A DNA stretch of 64,000 nt. Source: an uncultured delta proteobacterium. Lineage in GTDB: Bacteria; Desulfobacterota; Syntrophia; Syntrophales; UBA8958. The stretch spans positions 82,763 through 146,762 of the forward strand of contig CAISJV010000019.1 of assembly GCA_903885795.1 (NCBI GenBank), written 5' to 3'. Below the pieces are notes generated by a model. It did no database searches. It worked only from the letters and a program-made list of their open reading frames with translations, and was not told the origin of the DNA. The translations under genes were made by a program, and so were the position numbers. Positions 44,745 through 54,487 of this stretch are shown one piece after another. Numbering within the stretch: the first letter of the stretch is position 1; each line of letters starts with the position of its first letter.

Positions 44745-46049
44745 TCAGCGGGCCGATTCGATAAATTCTTCCACCTTTTCCGCGATGATCTTCACGATCG
44801 CCTCAAATTTGGCCTCATCTTTTTCGAGAAGGGTCATCCGGAAACCCTGCAAAGAGGTAAAGAACGACGTCAGGGGCACCACACATATCCCTGTCGCCCC
44901 GAGGAGATAATAGACAAAGCGCTTGTCGAGTTCGACATTTTCTCCTACCAGATTCTCCACAAAGGTCCTGATCTCCGGGTGGGGAATCGGAAGGCTCTGG
45001 CGGCTATTCAGAAACGCCTCATTGAAGACCGCCGTCATGTAAAAGGCCCCGTTGGTCCGGTTAACCATCAGGCACGGAACGTCCTTGAGGATGTTATAGG
45101 CGATGTTGGAGAGCCGCTCATAATGCCTGATCCGTTCATCTAGATAGTGCTGGTATTTCGGGTGAGTCATTATCTTCGGAATGGAAATCTGGGGCAGGGT
45201 CGTCGAACAGACCTCGGACATCTTCTGGGTCAGAATCGAATTTACATATCTGGCAAAGGTCTCGTCCTTGTCGGCATTATAAACCTCTATCCAGCCACAG
45301 CGTGACCCCGGCCAGGGAAACTCCTTGGAGATTCCCTTCATGCTGATGCCGGGCACGTCTCCGATGACATCGGAGAGGCACAGGGTTTTCTTGTTGTTGT
45401 AAACGATATTGATATACGTCTCGTCAAAGAGGAGAAAGAGATCGTGCTCTTTGGCGATCTTCACTACCTGCCGCAGGGTCTCGGCGGGATAGACGAAACC
45501 GGTGGGATTGTCCGGGTTGATCACGAGGATGCCGACAATGGAGCTGTGGCTCTTCACCTTCTGCTCCAATTCCCGGATATCGGGATACCAACTGCTGTAC
45601 GGGTTCATCCGGTAGGTATTCGGCGGGAAAGAGGCATGAAGAACCTCCGCCAGAAAATGGGTTGAGTAGGTCGGCTCCGGGACGATGACCCGGGCGTCGA
45701 CACGAATAGAGCTATAGCACCTGGCGATGGCATCCCCCAGCCCGTTGAAGAAGATGATGTCCTCCCTGTTGATCTGCGTCTTTCCCCTTCTGTTGACCAG
45801 ATCAACAAGAAAATCCCGCGTTTCGTCCACCCCTTTCGTCGGGGAATATGCAAAGGAAAGATCGTCCTTGATAATATCGACGAGGATCTCCTTCATCCAT
45901 TCGGGAATGTGTTCTCCTTTTTGTACCGGATCGCCGATATTCTCCCAATGAACCTCAATTCCGTACTCTTTGAGTTTATTGGCAACAATGACGATATTTC
46001 TGATCTCATATGTCAGGCCATTGCCCGCCCTTGCAATATCAAATCTCAT
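44745..46049 (-). CDS. Class I/II PLP-dependent aminotransferase
   Basis: 434 residues from the ATG at 46049. Fold type I aminotransferase: YSPTKGVDETRDFLVDLVN, NPDNPTGFVYP, DETYINIVY and the PLP lysine in SMKGISKEFPWPGSRCGW. The substrate is not certain; related proteins include alanine or aspartate aminotransferases. Divergent from the RNase D gene. Confidence 0.88.
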   Translation of the reverse strand: MRFDIARAGNGLTYEIRNIVIVANKLKEYGIEVHWENIGDPVQKGEHIPEWMKEILVDIIKDDLSFAYSPTKGVDETRDFLVDLVNRRGKTQINREDIIFFNGLGDAIARCYSSIRVDARVIVPEPTYSTHFLAEVLHASFPPNTYRMNPYSSWYPDIRELEQKVKSHSSIVGILVINPDNPTGFVYPAETLRQVVKIAKEHDLFLLFDETYINIVYNNKKTLCLSDVIGDVPGISMKGISKEFPWPGSRCGWIEVYNADKDETFARYVNSILTQKMSEVCSTTLPQISIPKIMTHPKYQHYLDERIRHYERLSNIAYNILKDVPCLMVNRTNGAFYMTAVFNEAFLNSRQSLPIPHPEIRTFVENLVGENVELDKRFVYYLLGATGICVVPLTSFFTSLQGFRMTLLEKDEAKFEAIVKIIAEKVEEFIESAR

Positions 46050-46187
46050 AAGCCCTTTTCCACACCTCTTCTTCACATCGTTACAATGGTGCATTTTCTA
46101 GTACAAGTCGGGGAAAATATCCACAAATATTTTCACTGCTTTTTCCTGATTATTTTTCGCTTTTCTAAAAAACTTGCCTTACGCTCT

Positions 46188-46215
46188 TGACTGTTTGGTC
46201 ATTGTTCTCTATGAT
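46188..46215 (+). promoter_or_regulatory. Predicted sigma-70 promoter of the RNase D gene
   Basis: -35 TTGACT (46188-46193), 16-bp spacer, -10 TATGAT (46210-46215), 30 nt before the start codon. Confidence 0.6.
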
Positions 46216-46245
46216 TAGACCTTTAAATAATCAGGAGACGGAAAC

Positions 46246-47106
46246 ATGGAAATAAAATGGAGCTGGGTAGATTCTACTGTCAAACGCGACAAAGCAGCTC
46301 GAGACATTCTTAAAGCGCCCGTGATCGGCGTGGATACAGAGTACGATTCCTTCCGGTATTTCCGCGAGAAACTCTGTCTCCTCCAGATCAATTCCGGGCA
46401 ATGCAGCTATATCTTCGATCCCCTCGCCAATCTGGACATCTCTTTTCTTGGCGAGGTCTTTGCCTCCAGCAAGACGGTGAAGGTTATTCATGCCGGGGAT
46501 AATGACATCCGGATTCTTAAGCGTGACTATGATTTCTCCTTCAACAAGATCTTCGATACCCATTGTGCGGCCGCCCTTCTTGGCTGCCGTCAATTGTCTC
46601 TGTCCGCCCTGATTCGACAGTTCCTCGCCATCGATTTCGAGAAGCAGAAAAAACTCCAGCGATCCCGCTGGGAAAATAGGCCCTTGACGGAAGAGCAGCT
46701 ACACTATGCCGCCCAGGATACGGTTTTTCTCATTGATCTATACAGAAAATTACATGCAGAGCTTGATCACGCCGGTCTTCTGGATGCAGCCGCCGATGGT
46801 TTTGAAGGTATCGCTTCCGTATCCTGGCATGAAAAAATCATGAACCACCATGGATACAGACACATTCAGGGATTTAACAACCTGACACAGGAAGCGAGGG
46901 AGCGGTTGAAGCGTCTTTACCGCTGGCGCTTCAATAAGGGGAAAAACATCAATCGGGCGCTCTTTATGATCATCTCCGACCAGGAACTCCTCCAGATCTC
47001 CCGGACCGGCGAGCCAACACTGGTTTCATTGATTACCAGCGCCGGCCTTTCTCAAGACAAGGTGCATCGGTACGGAAACGAACTGCTGGACATCCTCAAG
47101 GAGTGA
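46246..47106 (+). CDS. rnd: Ribonuclease D-like 3'-5' exonuclease
   Basis: 286 residues, shorter than E. coli RNase D (375). DEDDy exonuclease: Exo I VIGVDTEYDS, Exo II HAGDNDIRIL, Exo III YAAQDTVFL with the catalytic Tyr. One HRDC-like helical domain follows (about 200-286, ERLKRLYRWRFNKGKNIN). It trims tRNA precursors and other small RNAs. GGAG site 9 nt before the ATG. Confidence 0.9.
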   Translation: MEIKWSWVDSTVKRDKAARDILKAPVIGVDTEYDSFRYFREKLCLLQINSGQCSYIFDPLANLDISFLGEVFASSKTVKVIHAGDNDIRILKRDYDFSFNKIFDTHCAAALLGCRQLSLSALIRQFLAIDFEKQKKLQRSRWENRPLTEEQLHYAAQDTVFLIDLYRKLHAELDHAGLLDAAADGFEGIASVSWHEKIMNHHGYRHIQGFNNLTQEARERLKRLYRWRFNKGKNINRALFMIISDQELLQISRTGEPTLVSLITSAGLSQDKVHRYGNELLDILKE

Positions 47107-47185
47107 CCTTCAGCCTGATGGTCCTGCTGTTGAGAAGATGATGACGATCCAGTATGCATACTTCATGATTCATTCCTCCTCCTAA

Positions 47186-47308
47186 TTCCGATTCTAAATC
47201 AAAGCGCTATCTTCGTTGGCATCGTCATCGGCTCCTCGACGTATGAGTAATACGCCTGCGTCGCCTCTTCCTTGCCGCCTTGATATCATCTTCGATTTAG
47301 AATTGGAA
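47186..47308. repeat. Inverted-repeat element family B, copy 2
   Basis: 123 bp with ends TTCCGATTCTAAATCAAAG and CTTCGATTTAGAATTGGAA; interior in the opposite orientation to the other two copies. Lies between convergent genes, 6 bp from the ccsA stop. Confidence 0.82.
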
Positions 47309-47314
47309 AATATG

Positions 47315-48136
47315 TCAGGACTGTAGGTAACTGTGGAGTCCCGGGAGATAATTCACACCCAGGTAGGTAAACAGCACTGCCGAAAATCCGACAATCGCCA
47401 TGACAGCCATGCGCCTGCCTTTCCATCCCCGGACGTAACGGGCATGGAGCATGACGGCGTAAATTAGCCAGGTGATGAGGGACCACGTCTCCTTCGGATC
47501 CCAACTCCAGTAAGAACCCCATGCGTAATGAGCCCATACCGAACCGGTCATGATGCCGAGGGTGAGAAAGACAAACCCAAGCACCGCATGCTGATAAATG
47601 AGTTCATCCAGAACATCCGCTTCCGGAATGAATCTAAAAAGGGATATATTTCTCAGAAAGAACATGATTCCGATGGCAAAAGCCACCGTAAAGGCGGCAT
47701 AACCCATAAAGCATGTCACGACATGGCTGGTAAGCCAGTTGCTCTGGAGGGCGGGAACCAGGGGCTGGATACGGTCACTGATATTCGGGGCCAGGGAGGC
47801 AAAGGCCATGAGCAGGAAACCAACGGGTAGCACGAAAACGCCGAGACTGCGGTTCTTGATCCGCCACTCCACAACTATATAGAGCATCACGACGGCCCAG
47901 GCGAAAAAGATGAGGGATTCGTAAAAATTGGACAGGGGTGCGTGGCCGATTCCGAGGGCATAAGACTCCTTCCACCGGAGCAACAGGCCCAGGGTATGTG
48001 CGCCAAGGCCGCCAAGGACGGCATAAAAAGCCGCTTTGCCCCAGAACTCCTTACCGAATACCAGGCGAAAAAGATAAAATACAAAGGCCCCGAAATAGAG
48101 AAAGGTAACCCAGCTCAGTATCATGGTGTTCATCAT
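47315..48136 (-). CDS. ccsA: Cytochrome c assembly protein CcsA/CcsB type (system II)
   Basis: 273 residues, eight or so membrane helices. The haem-handling WWD motif WGSYWSWDPKETW and conserved histidines (HAPLSNFYES, TSHVVTCFMGY, YQHAVLGF) are present. With ResB it exports haem and attaches it to CxxCH sites in the periplasm. Its ATG overlaps the resB stop (ATGA). It serves the three multihaem cytochromes encoded upstream in the same strand cluster. Confidence 0.93.
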   Translation of the reverse strand: MMNTMILSWVTFLYFGAFVFYLFRLVFGKEFWGKAAFYAVLGGLGAHTLGLLLRWKESYALGIGHAPLSNFYESLIFFAWAVVMLYIVVEWRIKNRSLGVFVLPVGFLLMAFASLAPNISDRIQPLVPALQSNWLTSHVVTCFMGYAAFTVAFAIGIMFFLRNISLFRFIPEADVLDELIYQHAVLGFVFLTLGIMTGSVWAHYAWGSYWSWDPKETWSLITWLIYAVMLHARYVRGWKGRRMAVMAIVGFSAVLFTYLGVNYLPGLHSYLQS

Positions 48137-49527
48137 GTTGATCCCTTCTCCAGACTGACTTTGATCTGTTCAGTCAAATGCTGCACCTCGCGATCCAGAA
48201 TCACGGGGTGTTTATTGGTTCTCGCCGCGACGCTGATCTTTGTTTTCTCCCCCAACCGTTGAATCTTGATCCAGATGCGGCGGTGGGAAGAAAAAAACGT
48301 TCCTATCAAGCCCACCATCATCAACACGGCCGCGGCCGCCACCAGTGGCGCTCCCGGGTCGCGGATCACCTGGAGGCCTGTATAATAACGCTCTTCGATG
48401 CCTTTCAAGACAAAGAGGTAGGGCTTGAACATGGCCGGATTGAACATCGGGACCTGCTCCGTTACCCCAGGGTTCATTTCCCTGATTTTGTCGATATTCC
48501 GAAAGACCCAGAATGAAACCTCTCCCTGCCCGGACCGGACCAGGATCTTCACCGCCGGCCCCATCTGCATGAGATTTTCCTCCAGCCTTACTATCTGGAC
48601 GGTTCCTTCTTTTCCCGGCAGGGGAAAGCTTTCCCCGGGCCCAACCTTTATTATCTCCCCCTCCTTGCCACCCCGGGAAAAAGCAAGCGAGGCCCGGCCG
48701 TCGGGAGAGCTTCCATAACTGGCCTGGTAAACCCTTATTCCCTCCAAGGAGACAGGATGATTCACCAGGAGAGGTCCCTGTAAGATCGTCTTGCCGTCTT
48801 TCAAAAAGGTCAGGTCAGAACGGTACGTCTTGGGGGCGCCGTTCTCATAGAATGCGACCATAAACTTGTCGCAGCGAATAGTAAAGGGAAGTGCCTTGGT
48901 CCCCTTCCCTCCCTTGAGGTCGATGGCGTCTGCCGTATCTCCTTCCCCGATATTGACATAACCTTCCCAACCCCAGTACGCGCCCATCAGCGCCCCCAGG
49001 ATAAGGAGCTGCAAAGACAGATGGACGACATATACGGCGAAACGGGAATATCGGCCTCTTTCCCCGAAGATGATTAGGGCATCTTCTTTTTCCTTATTCT
49101 TGCTGATCTTTCCATACTTCCGACTTAAAAGACCCTCCAAGCGCCCGGTCGTGGTCCCGACATCTTCGTCGCACAAAAAGATATGTTCGGGGCTCAGTCC
49201 CCGGAACAATCCTTCCTCATTGGCAAAAGGCGTCCCCCGGAACTTTTTCCACGTCAGGGGCCAGCGATTCAGAGAACAGACAATGAGGTTCATGGAAAGG
49301 AGGAGCATAAGAAGAAAGAACCAGACTGAATGAAAGAGATCGAAAACCTGCAATGTCAGCAAAAAAGAGGCCAGCCCTGGTGGAATCCCCTGAGCGAACT
49401 CCCGCGCTGCATCCTGCTGGGGAATGAAGGTGCCGACAATCGACAGGACAACCGTCAAGACAAGGAGGGTAATGGTCAGATAAACGGAAGCAAAGAACGA
49501 CCAGAACGGATTTTTTTGTTTAGGCAA
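48133..49527 (-). CDS. resB: Cytochrome c biogenesis protein ResB/Ccs1
   Basis: 464 residues starting at a TTG with GAGG 6 nt upstream. ResB/Ccs1 layout: three N-terminal helices (ASVYLTITLLVLTVVLSIVGTFIP, HSVWFFLLMLLLSMNLIVCSLNRW in pieces, and one near 170), a large periplasmic domain with GIRVYQASYG, and a C-terminal helix (VAAAAVLMMVGLIGTFF) with a nearby HRRIWIKI. It is the partner of CcsA in system II haem ligation. Confidence 0.92.
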   Translation of the reverse strand: MPKQKNPFWSFFASVYLTITLLVLTVVLSIVGTFIPQQDAAREFAQGIPPGLASFLLTLQVFDLFHSVWFFLLMLLLSMNLIVCSLNRWPLTWKKFRGTPFANEEGLFRGLSPEHIFLCDEDVGTTTGRLEGLLSRKYGKISKNKEKEDALIIFGERGRYSRFAVYVVHLSLQLLILGALMGAYWGWEGYVNIGEGDTADAIDLKGGKGTKALPFTIRCDKFMVAFYENGAPKTYRSDLTFLKDGKTILQGPLLVNHPVSLEGIRVYQASYGSSPDGRASLAFSRGGKEGEIIKVGPGESFPLPGKEGTVQIVRLEENLMQMGPAVKILVRSGQGEVSFWVFRNIDKIREMNPGVTEQVPMFNPAMFKPYLFVLKGIEERYYTGLQVIRDPGAPLVAAAAVLMMVGLIGTFFSSHRRIWIKIQRLGEKTKISVAARTNKHPVILDREVQHLTEQIKVSLEKGST

Positions 49528-49589
49528 AAGTTACCTCACATTTAATAATAATGACATCTGCGCAAAAAGTCGAAAAACAATCAATAATC

Positions 49590-49715
49590 GACAGCGGCGT
49601 AAAAAGATCCGCAGGCAAGGCGCGCTCAGCCTGAGGAATGAGGCGTACTTGCACGTACGTCGCAGTGACGAAGGCTCAGACGCAACAAAGCATATGGACT
49701 TTTTGCGCCGCCGTC
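49590..49715. repeat. Inverted-repeat element family A, copy 4
   Basis: 126 bp with ends GACAGCGGCGTAAAAAGATCC and GGACTTTTTGCGCCGCCGTC; core GCGTACTTGCACGTACGTCG. Overlaps the TGA stop of the cytochrome b gene by two bases. Confidence 0.83.
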
Positions 49716-51585
49716 AATAGAATAGCGCCGCCCAGAAGATAAGACCCGTCAGCAACAGCCCCAACATCAGACTGGCCAGGCCGAAAACGGAGGCGAACAA
49801 CTGGGCCCAGAAACCGGGTCCTTCCCGTTTCATGGCGTCGAGACGGTCTTCCGCAACGAGCCGCTCGTATTCAAGGGGGCGCTCATGCATCAGAGCGTCC
49901 AGACGATAGCGGCCGGTAAAGATATTCGGTTCCAGGGGGAACTTGTTGGGCACAAGATGGTTGTTGAAGAAATGGACGGTAAAGATGAATATGGCCGCGA
50001 GGAATGCCTCCTCGGAATGGATCACCGTGGCTACATTGATCATCCAGCCGGGGAAGAGATAAGAAAACCCCTCGGGAAACCAGAGCATAAACCCGGAGCC
50101 GCCGATGGCGGTCATCCCCCAGAAGACGGCGAGGAAATCAAATTTCTCCCAGTAGGTCCAACGGTCAAACTTCGGCATGTCCCCCTTCTCGAAGAACCAC
50201 TTGAACATACCGATGATATCCCTGAGATCCTTGAAATTAGGAAACAGGGAGTCGGGACCGAAGAGACGCTGCAGCGATCCCCGGAACTGCTTCTTCGGGA
50301 ACAGGAACTGTAGAGAAAGCCACAGGGTATAGAGAAACAGGCCGCAGAGGAGCAGGGCGGCAATCCGGTGAAAAATCCCGGCCCGGTAAGCCCCGCCCCA
50401 AAGATTGATGAGGATCTTGGCCCAAGGGGAATCGTAATACTTGATCGGGAAGCCAGTCATGACGAGGGTGAAGAACGACATGATCAACAGGACATGCATA
50501 ATCCGGTCCCGGACAGGAAAGCGTTGAATCTGCTTTTCCTCCCGGCATTCCGGAATGATTGTCTTTTCGACGAATCCCGCCTTCCCCTCGCAACACTTGT
50601 CACAATAGGTCCGCCGCCACCAGAGGATGGTATGGAGCCAGAAAAAGGCGAAGGTTCCACCCAGCAGGGCAATCATTAAAACGTTGGTCCAATAGAGGAC
50701 GGGAGAACGCTTGGGGTCCAGCGGATCGGGGTGGGCCTCAAAAGAGACGAAACGATCGTGAAATCCCTTATGGCATTCCTTACAGGCGGCCCTCATGTTA
50801 ACCGGGTGCATGGCCGAACGGAGATCGTTTTTGGCCAGGATATTGTGTCCGAGGTGACAATCGGCGCAACCGGCCACCCGCTGGGGAAAGCCGATGTTGA
50901 GAACCTTGCCGTGATAGGTTTCGTCATAACTGGCGACGGTTTTGGTGGAGAACCGGTTCCGCTTTGCCATTTTTGCATCGGCGTGACAGGAACGGCAGCG
51001 GCGAGTATAATTTTCCCGGGCAGCGGTATTATCCCGCTCCAAGGAAGGGTCATAATACGGGGTATTGTGCAGGCCGTGACAGTCAGTACAGGCGGCGGCA
51101 TCGGCGTTTCCCTTCAGGAGGGCGCCACTGTGCCCTAGGAGGGTATAGTCCTCGCGGCTGTGGCACTGACTGCAGTTTTCCACCACGGCAACCCTTAATC
51201 CCTCTCCTGATTTCCGGATACTGTGGATATTCTGATGGCAGTCCTGGCACTGAAAATTTTGTTTTATATAGTGGACATCCTTTCTAAACCGGGAGGTAAT
51301 ATCCCGGTGACAGCTCCCGCAGTTGACCTGTCCGGGTTTGCTTTCCCCGGTCATGTGAAGGCGGAGATCGGTAATGTTCGTATGGCAGCTCGCACAGGTG
51401 TTATTGCCGTGGGCGGAAGTCTGAAAGCCTGCCTTGTAGAGGGTGTAGTCGTGGCAGGACTGACAGTTCCGGGGCGCCCCTGACGGGTCCGCCTGGACGA
51501 TCCCCGCTGCTAAGATCATTCCGAGGGCAAAACAGACTAGCATGGCGAAACAAAGTCCGCGCCTGATGCTGCTGCGATTCCTCAT
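49714..51585 (-). CDS. Nine-haem cytochrome c fused to a cytochrome b-type membrane domain
   Basis: 623 residues. A signal peptide (1-33) is followed by nine CxxCH sites (CQSCH, CASCH, CGSCH, CQDCH, CSQCH, CTDCH, CRSCH, CADCH, CKECH) in the first 290 residues. Then come six membrane helices (from about 300 to the C-terminus) with histidines in RIMHVLLIM, FHRIAALLL and VIHSEEAF/VHFFNNH suited to b haems. A quinol-oxidising membrane complex passing electrons to periplasmic haems is the simplest reading. The end of the rhodanese-like gene upstream overlaps its start by 4 bp. No catalytic subunit for a known acceptor is adjacent. Confidence 0.9.
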   Translation of the reverse strand: MRNRSSIRRGLCFAMLVCFALGMILAAGIVQADPSGAPRNCQSCHDYTLYKAGFQTSAHGNNTCASCHTNITDLRLHMTGESKPGQVNCGSCHRDITSRFRKDVHYIKQNFQCQDCHQNIHSIRKSGEGLRVAVVENCSQCHSREDYTLLGHSGALLKGNADAAACTDCHGLHNTPYYDPSLERDNTAARENYTRRCRSCHADAKMAKRNRFSTKTVASYDETYHGKVLNIGFPQRVAGCADCHLGHNILAKNDLRSAMHPVNMRAACKECHKGFHDRFVSFEAHPDPLDPKRSPVLYWTNVLMIALLGGTFAFFWLHTILWWRRTYCDKCCEGKAGFVEKTIIPECREEKQIQRFPVRDRIMHVLLIMSFFTLVMTGFPIKYYDSPWAKILINLWGGAYRAGIFHRIAALLLCGLFLYTLWLSLQFLFPKKQFRGSLQRLFGPDSLFPNFKDLRDIIGMFKWFFEKGDMPKFDRWTYWEKFDFLAVFWGMTAIGGSGFMLWFPEGFSYLFPGWMINVATVIHSEEAFLAAIFIFTVHFFNNHLVPNKFPLEPNIFTGRYRLDALMHERPLEYERLVAEDRLDAMKREGPGFWAQLFASVFGLASLMLGLLLTGLIFWAALFY

Positions 51586-52334
51586 GGCGCCCCTCCTTTA
51601 TTCCAGACCTGCCAAGCGGCCATGCCACCCTCCAGACGACGGACATTCTCGAAGCCTTTACGGCGCAGATAACTCGCCGCCAGGAAAGAACGGGACCCGT
51701 CAGCATCGATAACGAGGAGGGGGCGATCCCAGGGAAGATCCTGGTAAGTCCTGTGTAGTGAAACCAGGGGAATATTGACGGCGTCGGCAATGTGATTAGA
51801 TTGGTAGGCCACCGGGGTACGTACATCGATAATCAATGCCCTCGGCTCCGAATTCAACCAGCTCTTCAGGCTTCCCGGTTTGAGGGCCGGCCCTGGAACC
51901 CGGGGAATCCGGTTGACAGACTCCACCTCATAGCCGGCCCGCTTCCACGCCGTCAGGCCTCCCTTGAGAATATAAAGATTAGCAAAACCTTGACGTTGAG
52001 CCTGTCGAATGGTCCCACAGTCCGCTTCGACAGGGGTATTCCCTCCGTAAAAAACGAGTCTTGCATTACGGTCCTGGGGCAACACACTTGACTCTTCTCC
52101 CGTCTCTTCACAGGCAACGCAGAGGGAGTTGGGAATACGGATGTCCATGCACTCCAAAGGGCTTGAGATATTGATGAAAATGACATTTTCGCGATTATCA
52201 ATCATCCGCACCACCGCCCGGGGCTCAATTCTGGGCAGCGGTTTCTGATCCGCCCCCGCCGCCGGGGCGGTGAACACAACCAACAATATCGTAGCTATAA
52301 AAAGTTTAATCATCCGCATCTTGTATCTTGTCAT
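51582..52334 (-). CDS. Exported tandem rhodanese-like protein lacking both catalytic cysteines
   Basis: 250 residues with a signal peptide (FIATILLVVFTAPAAGA). Two rhodanese domains (about 35-135 and 145-245) are recognisable from RVVRMIDNRENVIFINI/ILKGGLTAWKRAGYE and ALIIDVRTPVAYQSNHI/RRLEGGMAAWQVW in pieces. The active-site loop that should read V-x-Y-C-x-x-G is VFYGGNTP in the first and VIDADGSRS in the second, so neither can form a persulfide. It sits inside the cytochrome cluster, so a structural or redox-sensing role is more likely than sulfurtransferase. No ribosome site supports the start well. Confidence 0.8.
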   Translation of the reverse strand: MTRYKMRMIKLFIATILLVVFTAPAAGADQKPLPRIEPRAVVRMIDNRENVIFINISSPLECMDIRIPNSLCVACEETGEESSVLPQDRNARLVFYGGNTPVEADCGTIRQAQRQGFANLYILKGGLTAWKRAGYEVESVNRIPRVPGPALKPGSLKSWLNSEPRALIIDVRTPVAYQSNHIADAVNIPLVSLHRTYQDLPWDRPLLVIDADGSRSFLAASYLRRKGFENVRRLEGGMAAWQVWNKGGAP

Positions 52335-52367
52335 ATTTCATGCCACACTTTTCCTTAGCAGCCGTAA

Positions 52368-52491
52368 TTCCGATTCTAAATCAAAGATGAAATCAAGGCG
52401 GCAAGGCAGAGGCGACGCAGGCGTATTTTTCATACGTCGAGGAGCCGATTGCCGATGCCAACGAAGATAGCGCTTTGATTTAGAATCGGAA
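52368..52491. repeat. Inverted-repeat element family B, copy 3
   Basis: 124 bp with perfect 19-bp ends TTCCGATTCTAAATCAAAG / CTTTGATTTAGAATCGGAA. Abuts the TAA of the eight-haem cytochrome gene with no gap. Confidence 0.88.
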
Positions 52492-54480
52492 TTACTCAAA
52501 TGCCGGAACCCCCTTCAATCCCCAATCCATATACTGGGGAACGGCATTGGGCTCCTTCAGGACCGGATAATCGTCTTTCAGAAAGCCCCGGATGTTCCTT
52601 ATGGCCATCTTGTTGAAAAAGACCGACGTATCGGTATGGCAGTCTCCACATCCGTCGGGACGTCCCCTCACTCCATAGGTCTGTTTCTTGCTGAGGGCGG
52701 TCACGCCGTGTTCCACACCATAAATGACAGGCGAACCTACGAATGGTTCACCAACCAGGACTCCTTTGTCAGCACTGTAGATCCGATCGGCAACAAACAC
52801 AACCCTTTGGAAGCCCAGGGCGGACAGCCCCGCAATCATTTTGATGATATCTCTATCCTTTACCGCCGTTAAACGCTTCCCCGTAGCGCCGCCGGGCAGT
52901 TTGACCTGCATGGCCGTCAGATCGGGAACAGATTTCGTGGCCTGTTCGACATATCGGAGCGGGATCGGACGAATTCCTCCGTTTGCCTGCTTTTCTCCAA
53001 ACCATTGCAGGAGCTTGGGAACAACCGGGGCGTAGCGTTCTTCCCGATCCTTTCCGGTAACACGACGGGTCATCCATGGTTTCCACGGTTCTTCCGCCAA
53101 GCCCGCATAATCGGGAAGCCAGCGGATCCCTCCCATATCATCGGCTGTGTGTCCCGTCTCCCGGCCCGTGCTCATATCAAGAACAACCATCCCCCGGGCA
53201 GGCTGAGCCACGGCGTGACAACCATTGCAGGTTATCAGGTAGGTATGGAAAGTCGCCTTGGAGAATTTTTGGCTGTGAAGGGCTTGAGGATTTTTTGCCT
53301 CTTTGGGCATTCCACCCCGCGCCGGCTCATATTGATCGCCATAATGACAACCCGTGCAGGTTTTCATGCCTACATTGTCAAGGTCATCCCTGACAGTATT
53401 CAGGGGGGAGTTCCCCTTGGCAATCTGATGGCGGAGCCGCTCTCCCGCATTGCTGCCACTCAGGCCGTGGCAATCCGTACAGATCAGCCCGGAACGGACA
53501 TGGGCGTCGTAGGCGGGATCATGAAGAGCTCCCGTATTCTTCGCCTCTCCCTCCCCGTGACATTGGAGACAATTCTTCGCCTCCACGGTTTTTTTTATGA
53601 GCCCGCCTTTCATCCGTCCGTCGGTCGTAAAGAGGCTTTGGTTCGACCATTCATAAGCCATAACGGGGCGTTTGGAAAAGTTCCATGACCCTTCTTTGAA
53701 TCCGGCCTCCCCGGGGCCGGCCCCCGGGCGGCGGTAAGTAAAAACGGCGCCGGAAACCTTCCCCAGCCCAGCCCCCGCCGCAGCAGCCCAGCGATAATTC
53801 CGGCGGTTCAATTGCTCATTGCGCTCGTGGAATCGGTAATTGCTGCGATGGCAGAGGAGACAATCCGCCTCCACAACACCGCTTTCCCGGAAGTGACTTT
53901 TTTTATCCGGCGTCCCGGAAGCGCTGTAATCACCGTCGAGTACCGCTTTGTTCAATTTCTCCCCGGCAATGAGATTTTGCGCCTTGTCTGCGTTTCCCCG
54001 GGCATCCCGGCCGTATTCCATGGGCCCGCCGCCAGGATGACACCAGCCACAGGCAACCGCGGCGACCTTGTGTCCGGCATCATATTTGCCGCCGCCAATC
54101 CAGTCATAGGTAGTCAGATCGATCTGCCGGGAATCGGTATTGTTTTTCGCGGCCAGACGGCCAGCCGCCGCCGTGGAGAGCCATTTCCCAAACATCCCCG
54201 GTGATAGCAGCCAGGGGCGCTTCTCATCATAGCGGTCGCTCATTTGATCGAAACCCTGCTGGAAGTGATAACCTGATGTTATCAAATTGTAGTTATGACA
54301 GCCTCCACAGGTCTTCCGGGGGCTGTAGGGATCGGAGCTGTTTCCCCGGGGGCTGATTCTGTCTCCCTGCTCATTTTTCAACCAGACATCCTGATGGGAT
54401 TTCGCAAATCCTGAGCCGGCAATAAGGACGTCCAACAGAATCAGAATGAGAATAATTAAGGTGTATTTGGATGTTTTCAA
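52492..54480 (-). CDS. Periplasmic eight-haem c-type cytochrome
   Basis: 662 residues with an N-terminal signal peptide (YTLIILILILLDVLIAGSG). Eight CxxCH sites: CGGCH, CGWCH, CLLCH, CLQCH, CTDCH, CTGCH, CNGCH and CGDCH, separated by long loops and several extra histidines for distal ligation. A C-terminal stretch (DLTAMQVKLPGGATGKR to the last haem) has no haem for about 200 residues. No membrane helix beyond the signal. I do not recognise an enzyme class; it is likely an electron carrier or reductase in the same pathway as its neighbours. It lies 7 bp downstream of the 11-haem gene. Confidence 0.88.
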   Translation of the reverse strand: MKTSKYTLIILILILLDVLIAGSGFAKSHQDVWLKNEQGDRISPRGNSSDPYSPRKTCGGCHNYNLITSGYHFQQGFDQMSDRYDEKRPWLLSPGMFGKWLSTAAAGRLAAKNNTDSRQIDLTTYDWIGGGKYDAGHKVAAVACGWCHPGGGPMEYGRDARGNADKAQNLIAGEKLNKAVLDGDYSASGTPDKKSHFRESGVVEADCLLCHRSNYRFHERNEQLNRRNYRWAAAAGAGLGKVSGAVFTYRRPGAGPGEAGFKEGSWNFSKRPVMAYEWSNQSLFTTDGRMKGGLIKKTVEAKNCLQCHGEGEAKNTGALHDPAYDAHVRSGLICTDCHGLSGSNAGERLRHQIAKGNSPLNTVRDDLDNVGMKTCTGCHYGDQYEPARGGMPKEAKNPQALHSQKFSKATFHTYLITCNGCHAVAQPARGMVVLDMSTGRETGHTADDMGGIRWLPDYAGLAEEPWKPWMTRRVTGKDREERYAPVVPKLLQWFGEKQANGGIRPIPLRYVEQATKSVPDLTAMQVKLPGGATGKRLTAVKDRDIIKMIAGLSALGFQRVVFVADRIYSADKGVLVGEPFVGSPVIYGVEHGVTALSKKQTYGVRGRPDGCGDCHTDTSVFFNKMAIRNIRGFLKDDYPVLKEPNAVPQYMDWGLKGVPAFE

Positions 54481-54487
54481 TACACTT

